From an uncultured Prevotella sp. (GTDB lineage: Bacteria > Bacteroidota > Bacteroidia > Bacteroidales > Bacteroidaceae): a DNA stretch of 23,211 nucleotides. The translations under genes and the position numbers were made by a program. The stretch covers positions 1 to 23,211 of the forward strand of contig CALCVT010000083.1 of assembly GCA_937906495.1 (NCBI GenBank), in the 5' to 3' direction. Numbering within the stretch: the first letter of the stretch is position 1; the number at the start of each line of letters is the position of its first letter. Below are positions 14,665 through 21,796 of this stretch, in pieces. The notes beneath the pieces are model-generated. The model ran no database searches, was not told where the DNA came from, and saw only the letters and a list, made by a program, of their open reading frames with translations.

Positions 14665-17061
14665 ATGCTGTACAAGCGTTACCAAGGATCCTTTCTCAGC
14701 CGTGCGGGCATCGTGTGGCTGTGCGAGATATGGCAAGACTCGCCCCTACCCTTTCCGAGTGGCGAGCTGACCTTTGAGGCCGAAGAACCCCTGCTGATAG
14801 AATGGCCTGAGACAGAAAAGGAAGAACCGGTATGCGGGTCGTCAGTCACGCTCCGACTGGAAAGCCCGGGCGATCGCACCTATTTTGACCTGCATGCCGC
14901 AGGCAGTCAGGCCGTGCAGTTGCGCGTGTACCGCAACAAGAAGCTGTATTGGTCAGGGTTACTTGACACAGAGTTCTACGAGGAACCCTACGAGAGGGCC
15001 CGTTTGTACCCCGTATCACTAACCTTTACAGACTTCGGAATATTAGATCGACTCAAATATAACCGCCGCGGCGTGGTCAGTCTGCAATCGATTGTGGACG
15101 AATGCATCAGCCGCGCCCGTATCCAGACCACCGGGCTCTCGGAAGGTTACCTGCTTTACTTGGAAGACGGCAAAACGGGGGTCACCCTTGACAATCTGTA
15201 CATCTCGTCGGAGAATTTCTACAATGAGGACGGAGAAGCCATGAGTCTGCGCGAGGCTCTCGAAGGCATTCTGCAACCCTTAGCCCTGCGACTGGTGCAG
15301 CGGGCGGGCACGATCTACGTATATGACCTCAACTCATTATACCTGTACGGAGACCGACGTATCATCCAGTGGGCCGGGGATAGTCAGACGCTCAGCGTCG
15401 ACAGAACCCTAAACAACATCCGCATCAACTTTTCGGCCTATGCCAAGTCTGACGCACTCTCCAACGAGGTCACCTTCGAAGGCGACTATACCGGGGCCGA
15501 GAACAGCCCCGCAGACTGCCCCGATGGAACTACGTTTTACGCTTTCGCACAGTCGCTGGTGATGACCGAAGAACTGAAAAACGGGCAGAAGAACCGGAAG
15601 TGGCAACCCGACATCTATACGCAGGGAGACTTCCGCGTGTATTTGTCACAGAAAGGTAAGGGTGTTCAGAAACTGCACCCGGGTGCAAAGTATGCCCGCA
15701 TCTTGCCCTATCTGAACAACGCCCCCGAAACAGATTGTATCCTGTGGCGACTGATAGCGAACAATGACCACACCACCAACATATTCCCCGGAGACCGACC
15801 ATCTGCCACCATTACAGGACTGAATGGTGTGATACACCCACCACTGGCTACCGATGAGCAGCCGGCAAACATCACGCTCTTCGAAACTGAAGGAATTTAC
15901 ATTCCCCCGGTGGGTGATTGGGACTCAAGCGATTTTGCGCTCCGGCTGACTATGGAGATATTGGCAGACCCGAGATACAATCCCTATGTAGATGCAGTCC
16001 CCGCTGAATTACCATGGGCAGCCTATTATAATAAGCTGTCGGGTACGCAGTTTGTCCGGGCTGACAACGAGTCGGAACTCTACAATGGCGTTAAAGTTCG
16101 TACGGGAACCACCTATATACGTGTGGGAATCGGTCTGTATGATGCAGCCGGAAAGCCTTTGTACCACCACGAGAACTGGGGATATGGGCAGCAGAATGTC
16201 ATCGACAACCTGTTTTACGGGGGCGGGCGTTGGCTCCCGGGTGCACCAAGTTACGATAAATGCACCTGGCTGGAATATCGTGTGACGGATGGCGACCGGA
16301 AAACAGACACCGGTATTTTGGGGTGGAAGAAAAACGTGTGGCTCCGCAATGGTGAGTTTAACTTAGTATCCGACATGAAGGTGCCCGGTACGGTGCAAGA
16401 CGGCGAGACTATCAGCTACCCGCCGTGTGAAGGATATCTCCGTATAGAGGTGTACAACGGAATATACTGCTACGACTTCGAAGAATTTGCTAACTTAGGG
16501 CTTGATAAGGACGACTGCCCCACACCCTACCATCTGAATCCGGGTGTGTGGATTCGGCAGGGTTACTACGAGAGACTCCGCTGGCTGGCTTATAAGGCAC
16601 CGGTTGTGGAAATACTATCAGGGAAAAGCCGCAACAAGCGGGCGGACTTGGACGATGTGGAATACACCGGGCACGTCAATCCCGACGCACAAGAGGAGCT
16701 GTCTATTGACACCATCGTAGGCACACACACCGAGATAAGCCCCGCAGCCCGAGGTGTGCTCCTAACTAACGCAGGCGGCCAGTTACGGCAGTTGCAACGA
16801 CTGACAAGGGCCGACGTGACCGACCACCCGGAGAATCTGCTTATCGGTACCCTCTGCAGCCAATACGCGGTACGCCGCGTGATGCTCACCGGAGAAAGCA
16901 GTATTACACCCGAAGGCCTGTGTCGCTTTACCGAAGCTAACCAGCCGGATAAAGTTTTTATGTTACGCGGAGAACGGCAGGACGCCATAACTGACTGCTC
17001 CGAGGCGGTCTATGTGGAATTTGTGGCCGACGAATTTAAATCCTCAAGTACAACACCATGA
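14665..17061 (+). CDS. Tail hub/baseplate protein
   Basis: A 798-residue structural protein immediately after the tape measure gene. The N-terminal ~130 residues contain SGELTFEAEEPLLIEWPE, LRVYRNKKLYWSGLLDTEFY and VSLTFTDFGILDRLKY. This pattern recalls the hub domain of tail-associated proteins in Bacteroidota siphophages. The next region (LREALEGILQPLALRLVQRA, then YVYDLNSLYLYG) continues the hub-like layout. The remainder is beta-rich with many aromatic residues and no catalytic motif I can recognise. The likely role is to close the tube tip and carry the fibre proteins encoded downstream. It overlaps the next gene by ATGA. The structural role is firm by position; the exact family is uncertain. 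Confidence 0.75.
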   Translation: MLYKRYQGSFLSRAGIVWLCEIWQDSPLPFPSGELTFEAEEPLLIEWPETEKEEPVCGSSVTLRLESPGDRTYFDLHAAGSQAVQLRVYRNKKLYWSGLLDTEFYEEPYERARLYPVSLTFTDFGILDRLKYNRRGVVSLQSIVDECISRARIQTTGLSEGYLLYLEDGKTGVTLDNLYISSENFYNEDGEAMSLREALEGILQPLALRLVQRAGTIYVYDLNSLYLYGDRRIIQWAGDSQTLSVDRTLNNIRINFSAYAKSDALSNEVTFEGDYTGAENSPADCPDGTTFYAFAQSLVMTEELKNGQKNRKWQPDIYTQGDFRVYLSQKGKGVQKLHPGAKYARILPYLNNAPETDCILWRLIANNDHTTNIFPGDRPSATITGLNGVIHPPLATDEQPANITLFETEGIYIPPVGDWDSSDFALRLTMEILADPRYNPYVDAVPAELPWAAYYNKLSGTQFVRADNESELYNGVKVRTGTTYIRVGIGLYDAAGKPLYHHENWGYGQQNVIDNLFYGGGRWLPGAPSYDKCTWLEYRVTDGDRKTDTGILGWKKNVWLRNGEFNLVSDMKVPGTVQDGETISYPPCEGYLRIEVYNGIYCYDFEEFANLGLDKDDCPTPYHLNPGVWIRQGYYERLRWLAYKAPVVEILSGKSRNKRADLDDVEYTGHVNPDAQEELSIDTIVGTHTEISPAARGVLLTNAGGQLRQLQRLTRADVTDHPENLLIGTLCSQYAVRRVMLTGESSITPEGLCRFTEANQPDKVFMLRGERQDAITDCSEAVYVEFVADEFKSSSTTP

Positions 17062-17738
17062 GCAAAAAAATATACTACGCATCCGAAATGTTACGCGATG
17101 CCCGACCGCGCAAGGCCAGCCCTGAGCACGAAGGACGCCCGTCGGGTAGCGGGACTACCTCCACCGGACTCGGAGGCGGCATCATTATCACCCCCGAAAT
17201 GAAGGCCTCGCTGCCAGTGCTTCGGCTCTCGCAACTGGACAGTTTCGGTGCTTCGGCAGAAGATATAGCAAATGCCGCCATACGTACGGAGAGCGCGATG
17301 GCCGTTGTCATATCTGACGACGACCGCTCGCTGGTGGTGGGTATTCTGCATCAGTTTTCGGACTCCATGCGACACGTGCTGACGCAGTCGCTAACCACCC
17401 ACCTTGTGCCGCCCAGGGGCGACAAGGCCAGCCTGTCGGACAGCCTGTCGCACGACCACAACCGCGTGCTGGTGCTGGAGCGCTCCATAGGTTGGAAAAT
17501 GGGTCCCCTGTTAACCAATTGTCTGGGCCTTCCGATCAACGTCAGAAACGAAGCCGAAGCGCAGCAGTGGTTGGCCGACTATTTAGGCATCACCTATCCT
17601 TACAGGTTCGACCTGGGCGGATATTATGTCAAAAAACAGTGGACCCCGTGGCGGTGTTTGGAGGATGAGAAAATCAGACTGACACGAGACATACTGCGAC
17701 GACTGGATACACTTGAAGACCTCCACTTGCTCACTTAA
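17058..17738 (+). CDS. Putative baseplate or fibre-attachment protein, unrecognised
   Basis: A 226-residue protein with no family I recognise. It starts with a polar, probably flexible region rich in Gly/Ser (PSGSGTTSTGLGGGI). A mixed segment follows with LRLSQLDSFGASAEDIANAA and the helix VVGILHQFSDSMRHVLTQSL. The C-terminal part is aromatic and charged (YRFDLGGYYVKKQWTPWRCL). There is no signal peptide or membrane segment. It is coupled by ATGA to the tail hub gene and followed by a coiled-coil fibre gene, so it is probably part of the tail tip or links the hub to the fibres. Confidence 0.6.
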   Translation: MSKKIYYASEMLRDARPRKASPEHEGRPSGSGTTSTGLGGGIIITPEMKASLPVLRLSQLDSFGASAEDIANAAIRTESAMAVVISDDDRSLVVGILHQFSDSMRHVLTQSLTTHLVPPRGDKASLSDSLSHDHNRVLVLERSIGWKMGPLLTNCLGLPINVRNEAEAQQWLADYLGITYPYRFDLGGYYVKKQWTPWRCLEDEKIRLTRDILRRLDTLEDLHLLT

Positions 17739-17773
17739 TCAACTCCCATTACCAACTTCAAAAACTAAGATCT

Positions 17774-18709
17774 ATGGCAAACCTTACCATTCCCGCCGGA
17801 ACGAAGATAGCCTTCCGCGCCGGCAAGACCAAAGACCAGGCAATCACCGACAAAATCGCCAACCAGATTGCCAACTTAAACCTCTGTACAACGAAAGAGT
17901 TGTACATTAACGGCGAACGTGTGGGCCTTACGGATGCCGAAGCTACCAAGCTGGCCGGCTCAGCATCAAGCGGAGACCTTACTGCATTGACCAATCGTGT
18001 GACCAAGGTGGAGCAAAAGAACACACAGCAGGACAACTCAATCAACGGGCTGACCACCCGTGTCGGTACGGCGGAAGGGACCATCACCACCAACAAAAAC
18101 AATATTACATCGCTGACCACCCGTGTCGGCACAGCCGAAAGCAACATCACGTCGCTGACCGCCCGTGTCGGTACGGCGGAAGGGACCATCAAGACACACA
18201 CAAGCAGTATATCTCGTCTGGAGTCAGAAATGTCAGACAACGCCTCATATATTGCTGCTGTGCAGACGTTCATAACGGTCCCCTTCGACGGCTTTGAAAC
18301 TGGCGCGGTATCAATTCAAGCCATGGGAATTACCGACCCGGTGGCTATTGTGTATGTAGCCCAAAAAAAACAATTCGCAGCGAAGGACAAGTCCGGCTCT
18401 TTTTACAATGCCTGGACGTCGTCGGACGGCAGGAACGACACGCTCTACCAGACCTCCCCTACAGCTCCGCATGTTAAGAAATTGTACGTGTACAATCATG
18501 AAATTTATGACATTGTCACAAATCGGCCGGTGCCACTAGCACTGATGCTTGGAAAGCCCATCACGGTAGGAGCAACCGGACAAGACGATACCCGACCCAT
18601 ATCACAGAAATTATTCACTCAGGAAATTGCAAAGTACGTATCGCTTGGTACCTACAACGCATTAGCCGCTCGTGTGGCTGCACTCGAAGCACAACTCAAG
18701 CTGGCATAA
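17774..18709 (+). CDS. Tail fibre protein with coiled-coil repeats
   Basis: A 311-residue protein. The region from about residue 73 to 150 is a repeated coiled coil with units LTTRVGTAEGTIT, LTTRVGTAESNIT and LTARVGTAEGTIK. The units are spaced 21 and 14 residues apart, exact multiples of a heptad, as expected for a trimeric fibre shaft. A globular segment follows (about 160-280), then a second coiled coil, YNALAARVAALEAQLKLA, at the C-terminus. The gene follows tail-tip genes and precedes another fibre-like gene. The shaft repeats are also near-identical at DNA level, which favours length change by recombination. The role in host recognition is inferred from structure and position. Confidence 0.75.
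   Translation: MANLTIPAGTKIAFRAGKTKDQAITDKIANQIANLNLCTTKELYINGERVGLTDAEATKLAGSASSGDLTALTNRVTKVEQKNTQQDNSINGLTTRVGTAEGTITTNKNNITSLTTRVGTAESNITSLTARVGTAEGTIKTHTSSISRLESEMSDNASYIAAVQTFITVPFDGFETGAVSIQAMGITDPVAIVYVAQKKQFAAKDKSGSFYNAWTSSDGRNDTLYQTSPTAPHVKKLYVYNHEIYDIVTNRPVPLALMLGKPITVGATGQDDTRPISQKLFTQEIAKYVSLGTYNALAARVAALEAQLKLA
18050..18190 (+). repeat. Near-identical DNA repeats inside the fibre gene
   Basis: Units beginning CTGACC at 18050, 18113 and 18155 share most of about 40 bases. The first and third are almost identical (CCCGTGTCGGTACGGCGGAA in both), and the second differs at several third positions. Spacings are 63 and 42 bp, so the frame and the heptad phase are kept. Retention of identical codons in units 1 and 3 suggests a recent duplication or gene conversion. 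Confidence 0.75.
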
Positions 18710-18723
18710 TCCCTGCAATTTGC

Positions 18724-18760
18724 AATACCCGGGCGGGGCTTGTTGTCCTACCCGGGTATT
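18724..18760. other. Long inverted repeat between the two fibre genes
   Basis: AATACCCGGG at 18724-18733 and CCCGGGTATT at 18751-18760 form a perfect 10-bp stem with a 17-nt loop. The hairpin lies in the 80-bp gap between the fibre genes. No T-run follows on the plus strand (TCCCC), so a classical intrinsic terminator is doubtful. It may attenuate transcription, stabilise mRNA or mark a recombination border. Confidence 0.5.
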
Positions 18761-18789
18761 TCCCCTAATAACCCTTATACACAAAAGCT

Positions 18790-19284
18790 ATGTTGAAACC
18801 TTGGAACCGGTTAGAAGGTCAACCCATCCGCTTCGACGTGGGTACTACCAAGAGCAGCGCGATGAGCAGCACGGCCAACCCCTCGATGGTGTATTTTTGC
18901 ACCGATGGGAGCATTGTGCTCAACGGCGTGGAAATGGGCTACCGGGCCACTACCACGCAGCCAGACCTTACGCCCTACGCGAAAACCGACGGCAGCCGAC
19001 CTATCACGGGCGCACAGAAATACACGTACTTCACGAGTATTCAGCACACGTACAACGGCTACAGCGTGTTTTTCAGAAATGACGGATCGAACTTCTACAT
19101 CTTGTTAAGCAATAAAAACGCAAATGACTTCAACAGCCTTCGCCCCTTCCGCATCAACCTGCTTACGGGCGATGTGGAGTTATGCGGCGGCAAGATAATT
19201 ATCGATCACGACGGCGAAGTGCGGATACCCGGTACACTGAGAGTTGGAAATCTATTACGAAGTCTGTCTGATGAAACACCCTAA
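18790..19284 (+). CDS. Putative fibre-tip or minor tail protein
   Basis: A 164-residue protein. Segments such as SSTANPSMVYFCTDGSIVLN, VEMGYRATTTQPDLTPYAKT and ITGAQKYTYFTSIQHTYNGY, together with a C-terminal ELCGGKIIIDHDGEVRIPGT, give a beta-rich, glycine-containing profile typical of phage fibre tips. The PDLTPYAKTDGSRPITGAQKY part resembles linker motifs repeated in many tail fibres. No catalytic residues are apparent. It is the last structural gene before the lysis genes, a common place for receptor-binding or fibre accessory proteins. Confidence 0.55.
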   Translation: MLKPWNRLEGQPIRFDVGTTKSSAMSSTANPSMVYFCTDGSIVLNGVEMGYRATTTQPDLTPYAKTDGSRPITGAQKYTYFTSIQHTYNGYSVFFRNDGSNFYILLSNKNANDFNSLRPFRINLLTGDVELCGGKIIIDHDGEVRIPGTLRVGNLLRSLSDETP

Positions 19285-19287
19285 CCC

Positions 19288-19533
19288 ATGAAACATCTTT
19301 TTGATTGGCTCAAAACGAGCAACCGGTGGAAGCACCTTGCCGGGGGCATCCTCGTTGGCTTGGGGGCTAATACCTGGTATTGTGCCCTCTATGCAGGTGT
19401 GGGCGTTGCGGCGGCTTTGGAACTTAAAGACAAACTACACGGGGGCACCTGGGACTGGGTGGACTTTGGTCTGACAATGGCGGGCGTGGCTATGGGGCAT
19501 TTAATTGGAGGGACGCTGCTATGGAACAGCTAA
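19288..19533 (+). CDS. Small membrane protein, holin candidate
   Basis: An 81-residue protein with a basic, amphipathic N-terminus (KHLFDWLKTSNRWKH) and two or three hydrophobic spans: LAGGILVGLGANTWYCALYA, GVGVAAALEL and FGLTMAGVAMGHLIGGTLLW. A polar hairpin, KDKLHGGTWDWVD, lies between the spans. The size, topology and position directly upstream of a coiled-coil membrane protein and an amidase fit a holin. Membrane proteins with this KDK-GG-DW-D pattern recur next to lysis genes in Bacteroidales prophages in my recollection, without a proven function. It overlaps the next gene by 13 bp. Confidence 0.6.
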   Translation: MKHLFDWLKTSNRWKHLAGGILVGLGANTWYCALYAGVGVAAALELKDKLHGGTWDWVDFGLTMAGVAMGHLIGGTLLWNS

Positions 19534-19880
19534 GCACGATTATACAGTTATTAGGTTCGCTCATTACACTTGTAGTGCTGCCCTTGCTGCTGCTTCGAAG
19601 CAAGACTAAACAGGCCGAAGCCGAAGCCGACAAAGCTGAAGCTGACAATATCAGCACCTATGCCAACGAATGGAAGGAACTGTACGAGAAGAAGGAGAAA
19701 CGCGTAGCAGAACTGGATGAAAAGATAGACCAGTTATATGCTGAGATATCCAAATACAGGGACACCATCCGAGAATTGAGCGAGCACAACAGCGAATTAG
19801 CCGTACAGAATCAGGCTCTCGAATTCCGCAAATGCAACAAGCACGGATGTCCCGACCGCATTCCTCCCTCGGAGTATTAA
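19521..19880 (+). CDS. Membrane-anchored coiled-coil protein, lysis cassette
   Basis: A 119-residue protein. It has one N-terminal membrane helix (IIQLLGSLITLVVLPLLLLR, about 7-26) followed by a long charged coiled coil (about 28-98: EAEADKAEADNISTYANEWK, EKRVAELDEKIDQLYAEISK). It ends in a short Cys-containing tail, CNKHGCPDRIPPSEY. An N-terminal anchor plus coiled coil is the architecture of inner-membrane spanins such as Rz, and the gene precedes the amidase. The C-terminal pair of cysteines (C-x4-C) is not a spanin hallmark. Alternatives are a holin partner or an anti-holin. It overlaps the preceding membrane-protein gene. Confidence 0.6.
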   Translation: MEQLSTIIQLLGSLITLVVLPLLLLRSKTKQAEAEADKAEADNISTYANEWKELYEKKEKRVAELDEKIDQLYAEISKYRDTIRELSEHNSELAVQNQALEFRKCNKHGCPDRIPPSEY

Positions 19881-19893
19881 CTGCTTAAACAAG

Positions 19894-20493
19894 ATGATTA
19901 TGATGATACTGATAGATAATGGACATGGCTCGAATCCCCCCGGCAAGTGTTCGCCCGACGGCAAGTTCCGCGAGTGGGCTTATACACGCGAGATAGCCGA
20001 GCGCGTAGTGAACAATCTTAAACGGCTTGGTTACGATGCCGAACGTCTGGTAACCGAAGACACGGACGTATCGCTTGCAGAACGCTGCAAACGAGTGAAC
20101 GACAAATGCAAACAGTATGGGGCCGGAAACGTGCTTCTGGTGAGCATCCACAACAACGCAGCCGACGCAGATGGGCAATGGCACGACGCACGAGGCTGGT
20201 CGGCTTATGTCTATACCAAGGCGGGAGTACGAAGCAAGCAGCTGGCGAAATGCCTGAACGACGAGGCCCAACGCCACCATCTTCGAGGCAACCGATGGAT
20301 ACCGACGTGCGGTTATCTCACCGCTAACTATTACATCTTGCGTAAGACGGCCTGCGCAGCGGTGCTTACTGAGAACCTGTTTCAGGACAACCGCACGGAC
20401 GTGGCTTTTCTTGAATCGGATGAGGGCAAGCAAGCCATCACGGATGTGCATGTGGATGGGATTATAAATTTATGTAAGGGCTTGAATAGATAG
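19894..20493 (+). CDS. N-acetylmuramoyl-L-alanine amidase (endolysin)
   Basis: A 199-residue Amidase_3-type zinc hydrolase that cuts the bond between the glycan strand and the stem peptide. Zinc ligands are visible as His11 (DNGHG), Glu27 (FREW) and His86 (SIHNNA). Glu160 (TENLF) is the catalytic glutamate. The protein has no signal peptide and no cell-wall-binding domain, so it should stay in the cytoplasm until released by a holin. The start is ambiguous among ATGs at 19894, 19900 and 19903, which changes only three residues. It closes the late operon; a stem-loop follows. Confidence 0.93.
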   Translation: MIMMILIDNGHGSNPPGKCSPDGKFREWAYTREIAERVVNNLKRLGYDAERLVTEDTDVSLAERCKRVNDKCKQYGAGNVLLVSIHNNAADADGQWHDARGWSAYVYTKAGVRSKQLAKCLNDEAQRHHLRGNRWIPTCGYLTANYYILRKTACAAVLTENLFQDNRTDVAFLESDEGKQAITDVHVDGIINLCKGLNR

Positions 20494-20514
20494 TGCCTAT
20501 ACTTATAAAAAGCA

Positions 20515-20543
20515 CTCCCCGTGCCGGTAATAGACACGGGGAG
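20515..20543 (-). terminator. Stem-loop terminator, best for the hicAB side
   Basis: CTCCCCGTG (20515-20523) and CACGGGGAG (20535-20543) form a perfect 9-bp stem with an 11-nt loop. Read on the minus strand the stem is followed by TGCTTTTT, a short T-run, so it should stop hicAB transcription. On the plus strand the following bases (ATATTGTTG) are a weaker tail, but the hairpin may still help end the late operon. It lies between the two convergent units. Confidence 0.7.
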
Positions 20544-20579
20544 ATATTGTTGAAATAAAAACGGCACAAGAAGCAAAAC

Positions 20580-20969
20580 TCAGAATGTTGCTTTCTTCAA
20601 TTCGTCTATACTATATTCTATGGCCTTCTTCAATTTATCGTACTGCTTTTGCCCTGCTTTTGCAGATCCACACGCATAGCGCCGCAATAAGGTTGGGTTA
20701 ATTCCGGCCAACTCACCTACCTTAGTGATGTTGAGAATATCGAAGCGATTGAAAAACGATTGTATATCGTATTTATACACAAATTCAAAATTGGGGATTG
20801 CCCCCCCAGCTACCTCCCGAGCTTCTGTTACGGAAACTTTCAAATCTTCGATAGCTTCTTTCGCTGTACTGCCATAACCTATAAAGACAAAGCCTCCTAC
20901 CTTTTCGGGGGCATAGCATGAGTACTGCCCATCTGTCGATTTTTCGACAATTGCTGTAATTTTCTTCAT
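20580..20969 (-). CDS. hicB: HicB family antitoxin
   Basis: A 129-residue antitoxin. The N-terminal half (KKITAIVEKSTDGQYSCYAP, FIGYGSTAKEAIEDLKVSVT) is the partial RNase H-like HicB fold that blocks the toxin. The C-terminal half carries a helix-turn-helix (ITKVGELAGINPTLLRRYAC, about 85-105), which would bind the operon promoter. An upstream in-frame ATG at 21029 exists, but ATG 20969 (MKKITAIVEKS) matches the family N-terminus and avoids overlap with the toxin gene. It is the second gene of the minus-strand hicA-hicB pair, 49 bp after hicA. The region is AT-rich relative to the phage core. Confidence 0.88.
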   Translation of the reverse strand: MKKITAIVEKSTDGQYSCYAPEKVGGFVFIGYGSTAKEAIEDLKVSVTEAREVAGGAIPNFEFVYKYDIQSFFNRFDILNITKVGELAGINPTLLRRYACGSAKAGQKQYDKLKKAIEYSIDELKKATF

Positions 20970-20992
20970 TGATTGGTTATATTGATTTAGCA

Positions 20993-21008
20993 GTGGGGGT
21001 AACCCCAC
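20993..21008 (-). promoter_or_regulatory. Small hairpin between hicA and hicB
   Basis: GTGGGG (20993-20998) and CCCCAC (21003-21008) form a perfect 6-bp GC-rich stem with a 4-nt loop, in the 49-bp gap between hicA and hicB. No T-run follows in the minus direction. It could set the ratio of antitoxin to toxin by attenuation, mRNA processing or shielding of the hicB start region. Functional assignment is speculative. Confidence 0.45.
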
Positions 21009-21018
21009 CACTAAGTTT

Positions 21019-21201
21019 TTAAATTCCAAGTGCTTTCCTTATCTGCATTTCTGTCCCTTTTGCAATTTCTTGAGACGGATGACGCGGGATAAATGTTTTA
21101 CATCCTGTAATTGGGCTATACCACATATCGTGTCGAGCACCATGCTTGACGATTGTGCAGCCCGCTGCTTTCATGAGTTTAATCAATTCGCTTTGCTTCA
21201 T
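21019..21201 (-). CDS. hicA: HicA family toxin (mRNA interferase)
   Basis: A 60-residue HicA/YcfA-like protein with the dsRBD-like fold: LIKLMKAAGCTIVKHGARHD, then FIPRHPSQEIAKGTEMQIRK. His24 in the GARHD segment occupies the catalytic histidine position. HicA toxins cleave mRNA when not bound by HicB. The gene lies first in the pair, with a close promoter match about 30 nt upstream. In prophages such modules can stabilise the element or act in abortive defence against other phages. Confidence 0.9.
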   Translation of the reverse strand: MKQSELIKLMKAAGCTIVKHGARHDMWYSPITGCKTFIPRHPSQEIAKGTEMQIRKALGI

Positions 21202-21228
21202 AGGCTATCGTTTATTATTTCAACACTG

Positions 21229-21260
21229 CAAAGGTAGCAAAAACGATACAAATAGCCAAA
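21229..21260 (-). promoter_or_regulatory. Bacteroidota-type promoter of hicAB
   Basis: On the minus strand TTTG (21260-21257) is followed, after exactly 20 bp, by TACCTTTG (21236-21229). This is a full match to the Bacteroides -33/-7 consensus, with normal spacing. The predicted transcription start would lie about 20 nt before the hicA ATG. The promoter sits in the divergent gap with the plus-strand gene at 21287, so HicB binding here could affect both. Confidence 0.7.
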
Positions 21261-21286
21261 TTTAATATGTAACTATTTCGTTACTT

Positions 21287-21751
21287 ATGAGATGTTTTTT
21301 TCTTACGCTTTTGTGCTTAATAGTTCTGTTAGTTTTCGATTTCTGTAAATCAAACCAGCATGTCTGCGAACGGAATGCGCCATCAGCCAAAATAGATACC
21401 ATAGTCATACATGATACGCTGCACATTGCAAAACCCATATCGGTTGAATCTGCTGTTGTGAGGATTGACACCATTCGAGTAAAGGATGCTAATGATACTA
21501 TATATATTTCTGCGCCTATACCCATCACGCAGATGCGCTACACTGATAGCACCTACACGGCATGGGTAAGCGGTTACAGTCCGAGCCTTGACAGCATTTA
21601 TGTGTATCCGAAGCGCGAAATCATCACGACAACGATACGCCCCAAGCCACGCAGATGGGGTGTTGGCGTGCATGGCGGTGTAGGTATTACTCCGAAGGGG
21701 TTACAGCCTTATATAGGAGTTGGTATTAGTTACAATATACTCACATTTTAA
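21287..21751 (+). CDS. Small membrane-anchored envelope protein (DUF6808-like)
   Basis: A 154-residue protein with an N-terminal hydrophobic signal/anchor (CFFLTLLCLIVLLVFDFC, about 3-20). A cysteine at residue 20 could serve as a lipoprotein Cys, although FDFC is a poor lipobox. The middle is polar and beta-rich (IDTIVIHDTLHIAKPISVES, TDSTYTAWVSGYSPSLDSIY). The C-terminus, RWGVGVHGGVGITPKGLQPY then IGVGISYNILTF, is a pair of amphipathic strands recalling an outer-membrane beta-hairpin. Similar proteins recur at the lysis/integrase end of Bacteroidales prophages; I recall them under DUF6808, unverified. A role in the outer-membrane step of lysis is possible but unproven. Confidence 0.65.
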   Translation: MRCFFLTLLCLIVLLVFDFCKSNQHVCERNAPSAKIDTIVIHDTLHIAKPISVESAVVRIDTIRVKDANDTIYISAPIPITQMRYTDSTYTAWVSGYSPSLDSIYVYPKREIITTTIRPKPRRWGVGVHGGVGITPKGLQPYIGVGISYNILTF

Positions 21752-21762
21752 AAATCCATACA

Positions 21763-21796
21763 GCACCGTGCCGATAATAAGGTACGGGGCTTCTTT
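21763..21796 (+). terminator. Stem-loop terminator between convergent genes
   Basis: CCGTGCC (21766-21772) pairs with GGTACGG (21781-21787), including one G-T pair, and the stem can extend outward through GC/GC after a mismatch. TTCTTT follows on the plus strand. It lies just after the envelope-protein stop and overlaps the end of the convergent integrase gene. Its loop and arms resemble the hairpin at 20515-20543. Confidence 0.6.

Noticed and set aside
21020..21029. Upstream ATG of hicB at 21029
   Set aside because: It would overlap hicA and add about 20 residues unlike the family; the inner ATG at 20969 matches HicB N-termini.
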